Shown: positions 18,461 to 25,878 of the stretch, in pieces
How the letters are laid out: every line of letters starts with the position of its first letter
How positions within the stretch are numbered: position 1 is the first letter of the stretch
Source: JAGQYP01 sp041392305
GTDB lineage: Bacteria > Bacteroidota > Bacteroidia > Flavobacteriales_D > Crocinitomicaceae
Direction of reading: 5' to 3'
DNA: 64,000 bases
NCBI GenBank assembly: GCA_041392305.1
Contig: JAWKMJ010000016.1
Location: 27,046-91,045, forward strand
Notes under the pieces: generated by a model
What the model saw: the letters and a program-made list of their open reading frames with translations, nothing else
Database searches by the model: none
What the model was told of the DNA's origin: nothing
Program-made: the position numbers and the translations under genes

Positions 18461-18793
18461 ATGAAATCACTATTAGTTGTTTTAGGGATTACAATCGGTT
18501 CCATGGCATTTAGCCAAAAGGTGTTTACGGTTGATTACAAATCGGACGCGGATGTAAAAGTATTCGTAGTTGATTATAAATCCGATGCAGATTTAGTTGT
18601 CTACAAAGCAAGCTACAAATCAGATGCTGGAAACAATGATGGTGTGTGGTTTTTTGTTGATTACAAATCAGATGCAGACAAAAAGATCTATTTTGTAGAT
18701 TACAAGTCTGACGCTGATGTGAAGATCTTTTTCTCAACTTACAAATCAGACGCAGGTTGGAAAAATTCTTCCAAGAAACATTATTTCTACTAG
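18461..18793 (+). CDS. Secreted DYKSDAD-repeat protein (DUF6150-like)
   Basis: 110 aa with a signal peptide ending MAFSQ. The whole mature part is six repeats of 11-15 residues, [V/F]DYKSDADxK[V/I][F/Y]; the third and sixth copies end in DAG. The end is KNSSKKHYFY. It matches my memory of the small repeat family DUF6150, which has no known function. The six YKSDA units use different synonymous codons (TCG, TCC, TCA, TCT for Ser; GAC/GAT), so the repeat is old and kept at protein level. It follows gltA and ends at a strong terminator. Confidence 0.8.
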   Translation: MKSLLVVLGITIGSMAFSQKVFTVDYKSDADVKVFVVDYKSDADLVVYKASYKSDAGNNDGVWFFVDYKSDADKKIYFVDYKSDADVKIFFSTYKSDAGWKNSSKKHYFY

Positions 18794-18856
18794 ACATTTG
18801 GCTTTAAGCTTTCGTTACGCCCCCCGTACGATTGTTTTTAGCCAATACAATATTTG

Positions 18857-18880
18857 AGGAGACTTCGGTCTCCTTTTTTT
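18857..18880 (+). terminator. Terminator of gltA/repeat-protein unit
   Basis: AGGAGAC-TTCG-GTCTCCT: a 7-bp stem with a UUCG tetraloop followed by T7. Confidence 0.92.
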
Positions 18881-18982
18881 GTTATTAGGAGTTAGGATTA
18901 AGTGGTAAGGAAATAGTGAAAAATGCAAAGTTGACTGGTTGATTTTTGATTATTAAGTACATTTAGGCAACATTCAATTTTT

Positions 18983-19249
18983 ATGAAAAATCTATTTTAC
19001 CTTTTATCTTTTGTCATCCTTTTTTCATCATGTCAATCTGATAAAAACACTTCGATTAATCCTGAATCTAGTTTTTCATAAAATGATTCGACTGAATTTG
19101 GTTTTGACCCTGAAGTTTAGGAAGAACCAATACTCTTTGCGAATATTTCAGATTCAATAATAACAATTCAAAGTAGATTAATAATTACAGGTTGCCCATT
19201 TTTGCCTGAAAATGAGACTTTTTTTTCTAGTGTAGAGTTTTTCGAGTGA
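18983..19249 (+). pseudogene. Broken lipoprotein gene with two in-frame stops
   Basis: ATG 18983 opens MKNLFYLLSFVILFSSCQSD, a clear signal peptide with lipobox FSSC. The frame is closed by TAA at 19079 and TAG at 19118. The same frame then continues without further stops to TGA 19247 with protein-like sequence (EEPILFANISDSIITIQSR, ...ITGCPFLPENETFF). Both stops could derive from Gln, Glu or Lys codons by one substitution. The last codons run into a 16-bp tandem repeat that may have replaced the 3' end. It appears to be a decayed secreted lipoprotein. Confidence 0.6.
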
Positions 19250-19307
19250 CGAGTTATTCGAGTGACGAGTTATTCGAGTGACGAGTTATTCGAGTGACGA
19301 GTTATTC
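19244..19307 (+). repeat. 16-bp tandem repeat, four perfect copies
   Basis: GAGTGACGAGTTATTC repeated at 19244, 19260, 19276 and 19292, with degenerate flanks (GAGTTTTTC before, GAGTTTAGAG after). It sits between the broken lipoprotein and the 3' end of the next minus-strand gene. Confidence 0.93.
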
Positions 19308-19371
19308 GAGTTTAGAGTTTAGTGAATGGGAGCATACCAAAGCTCTTGCTCTTGCTCAATCCTCTTGCTCC

Positions 19372-20271
19372 CTATTCCACATACGGGTGTAATCCTCTCA
19401 ATCCCATGTCTACGACAGTTTCGCCTGCTGCGGGTTCGAATTTCCCGTCGGCGGTGTTGTCTTGCCATTCGAATGAATTGTTGATTGAGAAGGCCAGAAC
19501 TATTTTTACATTTCCTGTTTCGTTTCCGGTGATTACCAATGGTTGAGCGAGTTTTCCTGTAATGACACAAGAACCATTTGGAACTGGACTAGAGGTAAAG
19601 ATTGGGTTCACGACTGTTACCCCTGCCCCATCTCCTTCATCTACTGAACCATAAACGAATCCAGCATAATCCACAGAAGTTTCAAATGCCCAGTAACCCT
19701 GAACTTTATTCGCATTTACTGTTACAACTGAATCCTGAACGGTGTGTGTTGTAATGTAATTGTTATAACCTACAAATGAAGCCAATGTCCCTGTAAAATC
19801 TTGATTATTGATATAAGGTGGATAATTGAATCGGTATTGGATATCGTATTTTTGGTAAGTAACCGACACTCGAATCCAATTGTACGTCCCAGGTGCCAAT
19901 TGAGATAAATTCATTGATAAAAATGTTTCTCCGTTTGTCGCTTTGATGGCCTGATCAAAATTCACGGCATTTGCTCCACCCGCAGTTGTTTCTGTTCCCA
20001 TGTAAACGATTTCCCCACCTCCTAGAGCGGTTAGAGAATCAGAAGCCAACTCAATATAGTGAATACTTGTTTGTCTCATGGTTGGTGTCTGCGCTGCATT
20101 CCCTGCCGGAACGGTCGCTGGATTACCAAAATTATCCAACCTGGGTAAAGTACCGTCAAAAACCACCTTGAATTGCAGTTGAGGAGTTGTTGGATTGTTA
20201 TTGTTGTTGTCTTTTTTACAAGATGCAAACACCAAAGCGAGAGCCATGGTAGAAAGTAGAATATTTTTCAT
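19372..20271 (-). CDS. Conserved Bacteroidota lipoprotein (possibly MbnP-like)
   Basis: 299 aa. The signal peptide MKNILLSTMALALVFASC is followed by KKDNNNNN, a lipobox and spacer. The mature region has FDGTLPRLDNFGNPA, AGNAAQTPTMRQTSIHYIELAS, GTETTAGGANAVNFDQAI and NANKVQGYWAFE, recurrent in a Bacteroidota lipoprotein family. The order of motifs recalls copper-binding MbnP-type domains, but the resemblance is from memory and not proven. No catalytic motif is seen. It is probably periplasmic or surface-anchored. Confidence 0.65.
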   Translation of the reverse strand: MKNILLSTMALALVFASCKKDNNNNNPTTPQLQFKVVFDGTLPRLDNFGNPATVPAGNAAQTPTMRQTSIHYIELASDSLTALGGGEIVYMGTETTAGGANAVNFDQAIKATNGETFLSMNLSQLAPGTYNWIRVSVTYQKYDIQYRFNYPPYINNQDFTGTLASFVGYNNYITTHTVQDSVVTVNANKVQGYWAFETSVDYAGFVYGSVDEGDGAGVTVVNPIFTSSPVPNGSCVITGKLAQPLVITGNETGNVKIVLAFSINNSFEWQDNTADGKFEPAAGETVVDMGLRGLHPYVE

Positions 20272-20325
20272 TAGAAGATGTAATTAATTTGATTCGAGCT
20301 CCAAATTAAGGAAAAATATTGGCTT

Positions 20326-21000
20326 TTATTGCTTAATTACTGAATCTACTGTTATCAGTAATTCCGATCGAAACATGGCATCTGGCGAAATTACTTTTTC
20401 ATGCAATGGAAGATCTTCGCCATATCTTTCTTTCATGATTTTCTGAACTATTGGAGCTGACAAATCGAATTCTTGTAATTCCTGTAATTCACCAATTTCA
20501 ATTCCCAATCCTTCTTTATAGATTTTCCAAACGAGTTCTGAACAGTACATTCGATCATCCGACCATTCAAAATATTTATCATAGTGCTTAGTTGAGTATT
20601 TTTCTCCAGCCTTGCGTAGTTTCTTGATATTTTCCTCCGTGAGAATTTCATCAGCATTTTTTAGACGCTTTATGACATAATGCCCCTTGACTCCCTTTTC
20701 AGTCCAATCACTAAAAAGATCTAGTCTTACTGTTATTCCGGCTTCATATACAAACACATTGCCATGAGTAACTTCAATTATTCCCATGTGACTGTAGGGT
20801 GAATTTGTTGCTAGTTGAATGGCTTTACTTTGATTGGATTTGGAAGTATGAAATATTAAGTCACCAGTTCGTGGTCTTTTGTCTATAATTACAACTTGTT
20901 CCTTCTTTCCAGTCTCTGCTTGATTTTTAGATTTCCTAGGTTTTTCAGAATTGGTGCATGCAATAATTCCAGTGATAAATAATAGAAAAATGTACTTCAT
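20326..21000 (-). CDS. YiiX/YebB-like NlpC/P60-superfamily lipoprotein hydrolase
   Basis: 224 aa. The signal peptide ends with a lipobox (GIIAC at 11-15). The permuted papain-like fold is recognised by TGDLIFHTS (about 46-54), SPYSHMGII with the catalytic His and RMYCSELVW with the catalytic Cys (near residue 151). Family members act on amide or peptide bonds in cell-wall or lipid substrates. It is transcribed alone, between rlmD and the conserved lipoprotein. Confidence 0.8.
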   Translation of the reverse strand: MKYIFLLFITGIIACTNSEKPRKSKNQAETGKKEQVVIIDKRPRTGDLIFHTSKSNQSKAIQLATNSPYSHMGIIEVTHGNVFVYEAGITVRLDLFSDWTEKGVKGHYVIKRLKNADEILTEENIKKLRKAGEKYSTKHYDKYFEWSDDRMYCSELVWKIYKEGLGIEIGELQELQEFDLSAPIVQKIMKERYGEDLPLHEKVISPDAMFRSELLITVDSVIKQ

Positions 21001-21100
21001 ATCCAGATAAGTTCAAAGTTTTGAAAAGATACTGATTTTCGACAAAACCCCATTGTAAACCTTGAAGGTTATGCCCATGATGTATTAGAGACCTTCTAGG

Positions 21101-22549
21101 TTAGATACGATCAAAAAGAGCCACACTTTCAATATGTCCCGTATGAGGGAATTGGTCCACTAAAGAAAATTTCTTTAACTGATATCCGTTTTCCTGAAGA
21201 TCCTTTGTGTCACGAGCCTGAGTAGCAGGATTACAAGAAATATAGACGATCCTTTTTGCATTCAAGCGCATCACTTTTCTTAAAGTTTTAGGAGCAATTC
21301 CAGCTCTGGGGGGATCCAAAATAATGGTTCCAATTTTACCTTCGTATTCAGGATATTCGAAGAGGAATTTCCCTACGTCTGCGGCGAAAAAATCTATACC
21401 GGAAATACCATTTCTTTCTGCATTTTTCTTAGCATCATCAATCGCTTCAGGAACGATGTCTACACCAATGATTTTGGCATTCTTTGTTTTGGAAGCTACC
21501 ACTTGACCAATGGTTCCTGTTCCACAAAACAAGTCCATGATTACTTGACCATCTAATTCGTTGGACTCAAAAGCATAATCGATTGCCTTCGAGTAGAGTT
21601 TCTCGGCACATTTTGGGTTGGTTTGAAAAAAGGATTCCATGGAAATCTCGAAATTCAGACCTAAAATCTGCTCAATCACCAAAGGTTCTCCGAAGATCAA
21701 TTCGGTATAGCCATTTTCAATTTTTGCTCGGTCTGCCACATCATCGTTGACGGTTAACTGAATTCCAGCAATTCGATCACCCAATAATCCCTTGACAAAT
21801 TCTCCGAAAGCTTGAGTATTGAAATCGTGAATATTTTCAGAAGAAGTAACCAGATTGATCAAAAGTTTATCTTCATGAAATGATTTTCGGACTACAATAT
21901 ATCTAAAAAAGCCCACTTTCTTTGGAGGATGCCAGGCAGGAAACCCTGTTGCTTTCAGGTATTCTCGAATTTGAATCAGTTTATTTTCAAAATCAGCATC
22001 GAACAAACCCGATTCCTTATTCAAATTCTCAACTTTCCACCAAGTACCGCGGTGTTTGAATCCTAAGGCAAAGGCATCATCAATATCCTCTCCGGTTTCC
22101 ATATCGTGTTCGATGGAAGAGAAAGAATACTCCATTTTATTTCTGTAATTCCAGATTTCAGGAGATTCGATGTAGGCATCAAACAAATCATCTACATTCC
22201 GGACTTCACCGATTCTTCTAAAAAGCTCGATAGTCGATTTGAATTTGTATTCTTTTTGTTTTTCAATGGGCAAGGAAATGTAGGGTGATCCAGAAATGGG
22301 TTGGTAAGGAATGCTTACCTCATCTGGAGAAGGAACAAGAACTTTCACCAAGTTGCACTCTGCATATTTGCTTTTCTTCTTTACGATTTTAGCTAGAACT
22401 TTCTGACCCGGAAAGGTATTTCCAACAAAAACCGTCATTCTTCGTCCGTCTTCAAAAGTCAGACGTGCAATTCCTTTCCCTCCAAAAGCAAAATCTGTAA
22501 TATCTAATTCTATTAAATCTCCTCTTTTCAATTTCTGAATTTTGGGCAA
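21101..22549 (-). CDS. rlmD: 23S rRNA (uracil-5-)-methyltransferase RlmD
   Basis: 482 aa. The N-terminal TRAM domain (about 6-62) reads GDLIELDITDFAFGGKGIARL. The central domain carries few of the cluster cysteines, so the [4Fe-4S] site appears absent. The C-terminal Rossmann domain has DLFCGTGTIG (SAM), DPPRAGI and the catalytic Cys in YISCNPATQARD. The first codon is TTG at 22549. A TATTTTTG promoter-like box overlaps that codon, so a start at the TTG six codons later is also possible. It methylates a U in 23S rRNA (U1939 in E. coli numbering). Confidence 0.85.
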   Translation of the reverse strand: MPKIQKLKRGDLIELDITDFAFGGKGIARLTFEDGRRMTVFVGNTFPGQKVLAKIVKKKSKYAECNLVKVLVPSPDEVSIPYQPISGSPYISLPIEKQKEYKFKSTIELFRRIGEVRNVDDLFDAYIESPEIWNYRNKMEYSFSSIEHDMETGEDIDDAFALGFKHRGTWWKVENLNKESGLFDADFENKLIQIREYLKATGFPAWHPPKKVGFFRYIVVRKSFHEDKLLINLVTSSENIHDFNTQAFGEFVKGLLGDRIAGIQLTVNDDVADRAKIENGYTELIFGEPLVIEQILGLNFEISMESFFQTNPKCAEKLYSKAIDYAFESNELDGQVIMDLFCGTGTIGQVVASKTKNAKIIGVDIVPEAIDDAKKNAERNGISGIDFFAADVGKFLFEYPEYEGKIGTIILDPPRAGIAPKTLRKVMRLNAKRIVYISCNPATQARDTKDLQENGYQLKKFSLVDQFPHTGHIESVALFDRI

Positions 22550-22696
22550 AAATAGTGTATTTGGAGGAAGTTTTGATTTTTGAATCTTTGAAATAATGAT
22601 TTAGGACTTATTGATTCATGACTTATTGATTTATGATTTATGAATTTTGGTATTGACGCTTTTGTATTAATTAGAAAAATCAGAAATCACGCGATC

Positions 22697-23389
22697 CTAT
22701 TTTGAATGGAAGGTATATTTAAAATTCAATGCTACATTCACATTCCAGTTATGGAAAAATGTCTTACTATTATCGGGGGTGTAAATAGCAATTCTAGCAT
22801 AGGGAGCTATACCCAAACCAAAATTATCAGAAAATCGATATGTGAAATTAACTCCTAGTTTCGCATCCAAGAAATAAATAAATCCACTGACTGGATATGT
22901 CTCCCATTCTATTTTGTTTGTCTCTCCAAAGAAATTTGTAATAGTTGATGAAGAACCAAATGCAACTCCAAAAGAATTAACTAATCCAAATTCTCCGCCA
23001 ATTCTAAAGTTACTGAAGTTTTTACCTATTGCATACACTAATGGAATGGCTATCATATAATTTTGACCTGGTCTTTCGGAATGATAAACTTGATTAGAAT
23101 CTCCGTTTGGTGGAAAAAAAAACTCTAGTTTATAAACCGAGCTTATTGTCTGCAAATCTAAGCCAGTTATTAAAGCGTGTTTTTCATTAAATTGTCTTTC
23201 ATAATTCAGTCCAACTGCGAATCCAAACCAAGGTTTATGCCCCGATTTGGCAGTATTTGCTGAAAAATTAATCAATATATTCCCCACACCTGGATCCATA
23301 TGGATAATTAAATTATTCTTAGGAAAGTCTTGTTGTGAAAATGTGTTGAAGGCGAAAATAAAAAAAGGAAAGATCAGAAGGTATTTCAT
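22697..23389 (-). CDS. Outer-membrane beta-barrel protein
   Basis: 230 aa with a signal peptide ending NTFSQ. The rest alternates Gly and aromatic residues in about eight amphipathic strands (GFAVGLNYERQF, FRIGGEFGLVNSFG, LGVNFTYRFSDNFGLGIAPYARIAI), ending VNVALNFKYTFHSK with an aromatic near the C-terminus as in OMPs. It resembles PorT/OmpW-sized barrels of Bacteroidota. A TATATTTG box at 23412-23419 on the minus strand may be its -7 element. Confidence 0.75.
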   Translation of the reverse strand: MKYLLIFPFFIFAFNTFSQQDFPKNNLIIHMDPGVGNILINFSANTAKSGHKPWFGFAVGLNYERQFNEKHALITGLDLQTISSVYKLEFFFPPNGDSNQVYHSERPGQNYMIAIPLVYAIGKNFSNFRIGGEFGLVNSFGVAFGSSSTITNFFGETNKIEWETYPVSGFIYFLDAKLGVNFTYRFSDNFGLGIAPYARIAIYTPDNSKTFFHNWNVNVALNFKYTFHSK

Positions 23390-23521
23390 AGGAATTGCTT
23401 TTAGGTTAAGACAAATATAACCAATGATAAGTTACACACAATAACAAATTCTTAACATCCTAAATTCTTTTTCGGCATGATTTTGGCTTATCTTTATGTA
23501 AACGAACAAAAACTTAAAGAC

Positions 23522-23830
23522 ATGAAAAATCTAGTTAAAAAATCATTTGGATCCCTAGCCATCGTTTTAGTTGCATTAGGAACCATGTCGATGACAATGA
23601 TCGATGGAGTTGGAAGTGGTCGAATCAAAGTATATCTTCAAAATAAATGTTCTTCTGATGTAAAAGTAAAAGTAGAATCTCCGGGTTCTTCCACACATTA
23701 CACGGTAGAAGATGGTTACAAAAAACCATTCTCTTTCATGGAAGGGACAAAAATCTACGATCACAACGGAAAATTAGTACATACCATTTCATCCTCCTCA
23801 GAAGGAAAAGTGGTTGTGGTGTGCGAATAA
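23522..23830 (+). CDS. Small secreted hypothetical protein
   Basis: 102 aa from ATG 23522; the upstream ATG 15 codons earlier adds a sequence unlike a signal peptide and is rejected. The signal segment is KKSFGSLAIVLVALGTMSM. The mature 75 aa form a predicted small beta domain with IKVYLQNKCSSDVKVKVESP and end VVVVCE, with two Cys that may form a disulfide. Function is unknown. It is followed by heptamer repeats and a terminator. Confidence 0.65.
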   Translation: MKNLVKKSFGSLAIVLVALGTMSMTMIDGVGSGRIKVYLQNKCSSDVKVKVESPGSSTHYTVEDGYKKPFSFMEGTKIYDHNGKLVHTISSSSEGKVVVVCE

Positions 23831-23840
23831 GTGATATTTG

Positions 23841-23877
23841 ATTTTAGATTTTAGATTTTAGATTTTAGATATTAGAT
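23841..23877 (+). repeat. Heptamer tandem repeat ATTTTAG
   Basis: Four perfect ATTTTAG copies and one variant, ATATTAG, directly after the stop codon of the 102-aa secreted protein. Confidence 0.85.
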
Positions 23878-23893
23878 TAATTTTAAAAATATT

Positions 23894-23916
23894 GAGGCTT
23901 TCGGGCCTCTTTTTTT
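23894..23916 (+). terminator. Terminator after the small secreted protein
   Basis: GAGGC-TTTCGG-GCCTC stem-loop followed by T7 (23910-23916). Confidence 0.8.
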
Positions 23917-23958
23917 GTTCTAGGTTCTAGGTTCTAGGTTCTAGGTTCTAGGTTCTAA
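23917..23958 (+). repeat. Heptamer tandem repeat GTTCTAG
   Basis: Five perfect GTTCTAG copies and one GTTCTAA copy, beginning immediately after the terminator T-run. Confidence 0.9.
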
Positions 23959-24154
23959 GTAAATTAGTTCATTTTTCATTCTTAATTTTTCATTCTTAAT
24001 TCTTAATTATTTCCCTATCGGTCAATGAGCTCGTTATCGCTCGGTTCTTAATTATTCATTGTTAATTGTTAATTGTTAATTCATAATTTAATTATCCCCC
24101 TATCTATTTGATCGTTGATAATTGATAATTGATAATTCCTATTTACATTTGGTC
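23959..24154. repeat. Intergenic dispersed repeat block upstream of Na/Pi symporter
   Basis: It contains TTCATTCTTAATT and TTGTTAATTGTTAATT simple repeats, a GGTCAATGAGCTCGTTATCG unit (24011-24052) related to 36796-36842, and three GATAATT units just before the next gene. No gene is visible. Confidence 0.6.
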
Positions 24155-25105
24155 ATGCTTTGGTGGGAAGTAGCCATATCAGTTATTGCAGCGATTGCGC
24201 TTTTTGTGCATAGTTTGGATCATTTTTCCAATAAGCTTCAAAAGCGTGCGGATGGCAAACTGAAAATCGTTATCGCAAAAATTTCCAACAACAAATACAA
24301 GGCCTTTTTATTGGGATTTGTTGCAACTGCAATTATTCAATCTAGTTCGGCGGTGATTTCGATTACTATTTCTTTTGTCGACAGCGGACTCATTACCTTT
24401 GCGAATTCCTTGCCCATGATTTTGGGGAGCAATTTGGGTACCACTTTTACAGCTTGGCTGGTTTCTTTGGATGTTTCTTTTCTCGGATCCATATTGGTAG
24501 TAATCGGCTTTATCATTGGATATTTCCCTGAAAGGATTCGTCTTTTTTCCAAGCCTTTTTTCTATTTGGGGTTGATTCTATTCAGTTTGAATTTGATAAG
24601 TGCCAACCTTGCTCCAATCAAGGAAAGTGAGGAGATTGTGCGTTTTTTAAGCTATGCTTCCAATCCATTTTTTGGGATTTTCCTTGGAATGATTTTAACT
24701 GTAATTACTCAAGCTAGTTCGGTAACCATTGGTCTTTCTATCATTCTATGTGGCCAAGGAGTGCTTGGTTTGGACAGTGCTATTGGAATCATTGTAGGAT
24801 CGAATTTGGGAACCACAAGCACTGCTTTTCTCGCTTCTTTGAAATTGGGAACGATTGCCAAAAGAACCGCTTTTGTAAATTTGCTTTTCAACCTTTTCGG
24901 CACCTTAATTTACTTGCCTTTCTACAGCACTTTTGACGACCTCGTTGGAAAGATTAATGCTCCAATAGCCATGCAAGCAGCCTTTGCGCACTTATTTTTC
25001 AACTTGGCAATTTCTATCATGCTGATGCCATTCATCAAACAGATTGTGCGTGGATTGAACATTTATTGGGACAGAAGAGCTGCTAGAAGAAAAGAGATCG
25101 CTTAG
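24155..25105 (+). CDS. Na/Pi-cotransporter family membrane protein
   Basis: 316 aa from ATG 24155 (a TTG 11 codons earlier lies inside GATAATT repeats and is rejected). Two inverted repeats each carry the signature of NptA/SLC34 transporters: IIQSSSAVISITISF ... GSNLGTTFTAWLV and ITQASSVTIGLSIIL ... GSNLGTTSTAFLA. About eight helices are seen. The C-terminal PhoU-like domain found in longer members is absent. It probably imports phosphate with sodium. The stop overlaps the truA stop tail-to-tail. Confidence 0.87.
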   Translation: MLWWEVAISVIAAIALFVHSLDHFSNKLQKRADGKLKIVIAKISNNKYKAFLLGFVATAIIQSSSAVISITISFVDSGLITFANSLPMILGSNLGTTFTAWLVSLDVSFLGSILVVIGFIIGYFPERIRLFSKPFFYLGLILFSLNLISANLAPIKESEEIVRFLSYASNPFFGIFLGMILTVITQASSVTIGLSIILCGQGVLGLDSAIGIIVGSNLGTTSTAFLASLKLGTIAKRTAFVNLLFNLFGTLIYLPFYSTFDDLVGKINAPIAMQAAFAHLFFNLAISIMLMPFIKQIVRGLNIYWDRRAARRKEIA

Positions 25106-25875
25106 AAAACTACCTTGTGCAAACACAATCCAGAACCGGGTGCAATCCATCTCACTTGATCTCCTTCGGGGTTCTGGAAGTATTCCAAATATTCTGTCTC
25201 GTTGATTTCACCAGATCCCAAAGCAAACAAAGTCCCCATGAGCATGCGAATTTGATAGCGTAAAAATCCTTTGCTTTTGATTCGAAGCATGTAAACTTCC
25301 TTCGGAAAAATATTGCCTTGAAACTTATTTGAAGGAAGGACTTCAGCAACCATGATTTCACGTTCCAACTGAGTTTCTTCTCCAGGCTTGCTGGTAAATC
25401 TTCTAAAGTTGTGTGTCCCTTGGATGACTCTCGCCCCCTTTTGCATTCTTTCCAGATTCAAATTCTGCTTTACATTTACGATGAAAGGAGCACTCAGCGG
25501 ATTCGCTTTTTCACCAAAACAAAAATGATAATGGTATTCTTTTACTTTCTGATTCTGAAGAATGTTGAAATCCGAATTCGTTGCTTCTATGCTTAAAGCT
25601 TTAATATCTGAAGGAAAGCATTGATTCAATCGTTCAAGGAAGTCACTTTCCAGTTCCTGCATACAAAACAGCTCAAAGGCGTAATCATCTGCGGAAACTT
25701 TGGCATCTGTCCGACCACATCCTAAAGTCTTGAAATTTGTATGCTGAAGGACAAACTCAACCGTTTTATCAACCATTAGATGGACCGTTCGCACCCCTGG
25801 TTGTTTTTGCCAACCCGAATACCGAAAGCCCAAAAATTCAATTCGAATCAGATAAAAATGCGTCCAATTTGCCAT
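25102..25875 (-). CDS. truA: tRNA pseudouridine synthase A
   Basis: 257 aa. The catalytic Asp is in the GCGRTDAKVSA motif (near residue 57), and F-R-F/Y-type segments FLGFRYSGWQKQPG (N-term) and RRFTSKPGEE and YQIRMLMGTL (C-term) follow the TruA order. It isomerises U38-U40 in the anticodon arm. It starts 3 bp after the formate dehydrogenase alpha stop and so forms the tail of that operon, an unexpected partner for a tRNA enzyme. Confidence 0.9.
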   Translation of the reverse strand: MANWTHFYLIRIEFLGFRYSGWQKQPGVRTVHLMVDKTVEFVLQHTNFKTLGCGRTDAKVSADDYAFELFCMQELESDFLERLNQCFPSDIKALSIEATNSDFNILQNQKVKEYHYHFCFGEKANPLSAPFIVNVKQNLNLERMQKGARVIQGTHNFRRFTSKPGEETQLEREIMVAEVLPSNKFQGNIFPKEVYMLRIKSKGFLRYQIRMLMGTLFALGSGEINETEYLEYFQNPEGDQVRWIAPGSGLCLHKVVF

Positions 25876-25878
25876 TGC

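Noticed and set aside
21058..21102. Paired AACCTTGAAGGTT / ACCTTCTAGGTT palindromes downstream of rlmD
   Set aside because: Short AT-rich palindromes without a T-run; could be a weak terminator or repeat relic but support is thin.
25159..25180. Possible terminator between Na/Pi symporter and truA
   Set aside because: The genes converge with overlapping stop codons and no hairpin with a T-run was found.
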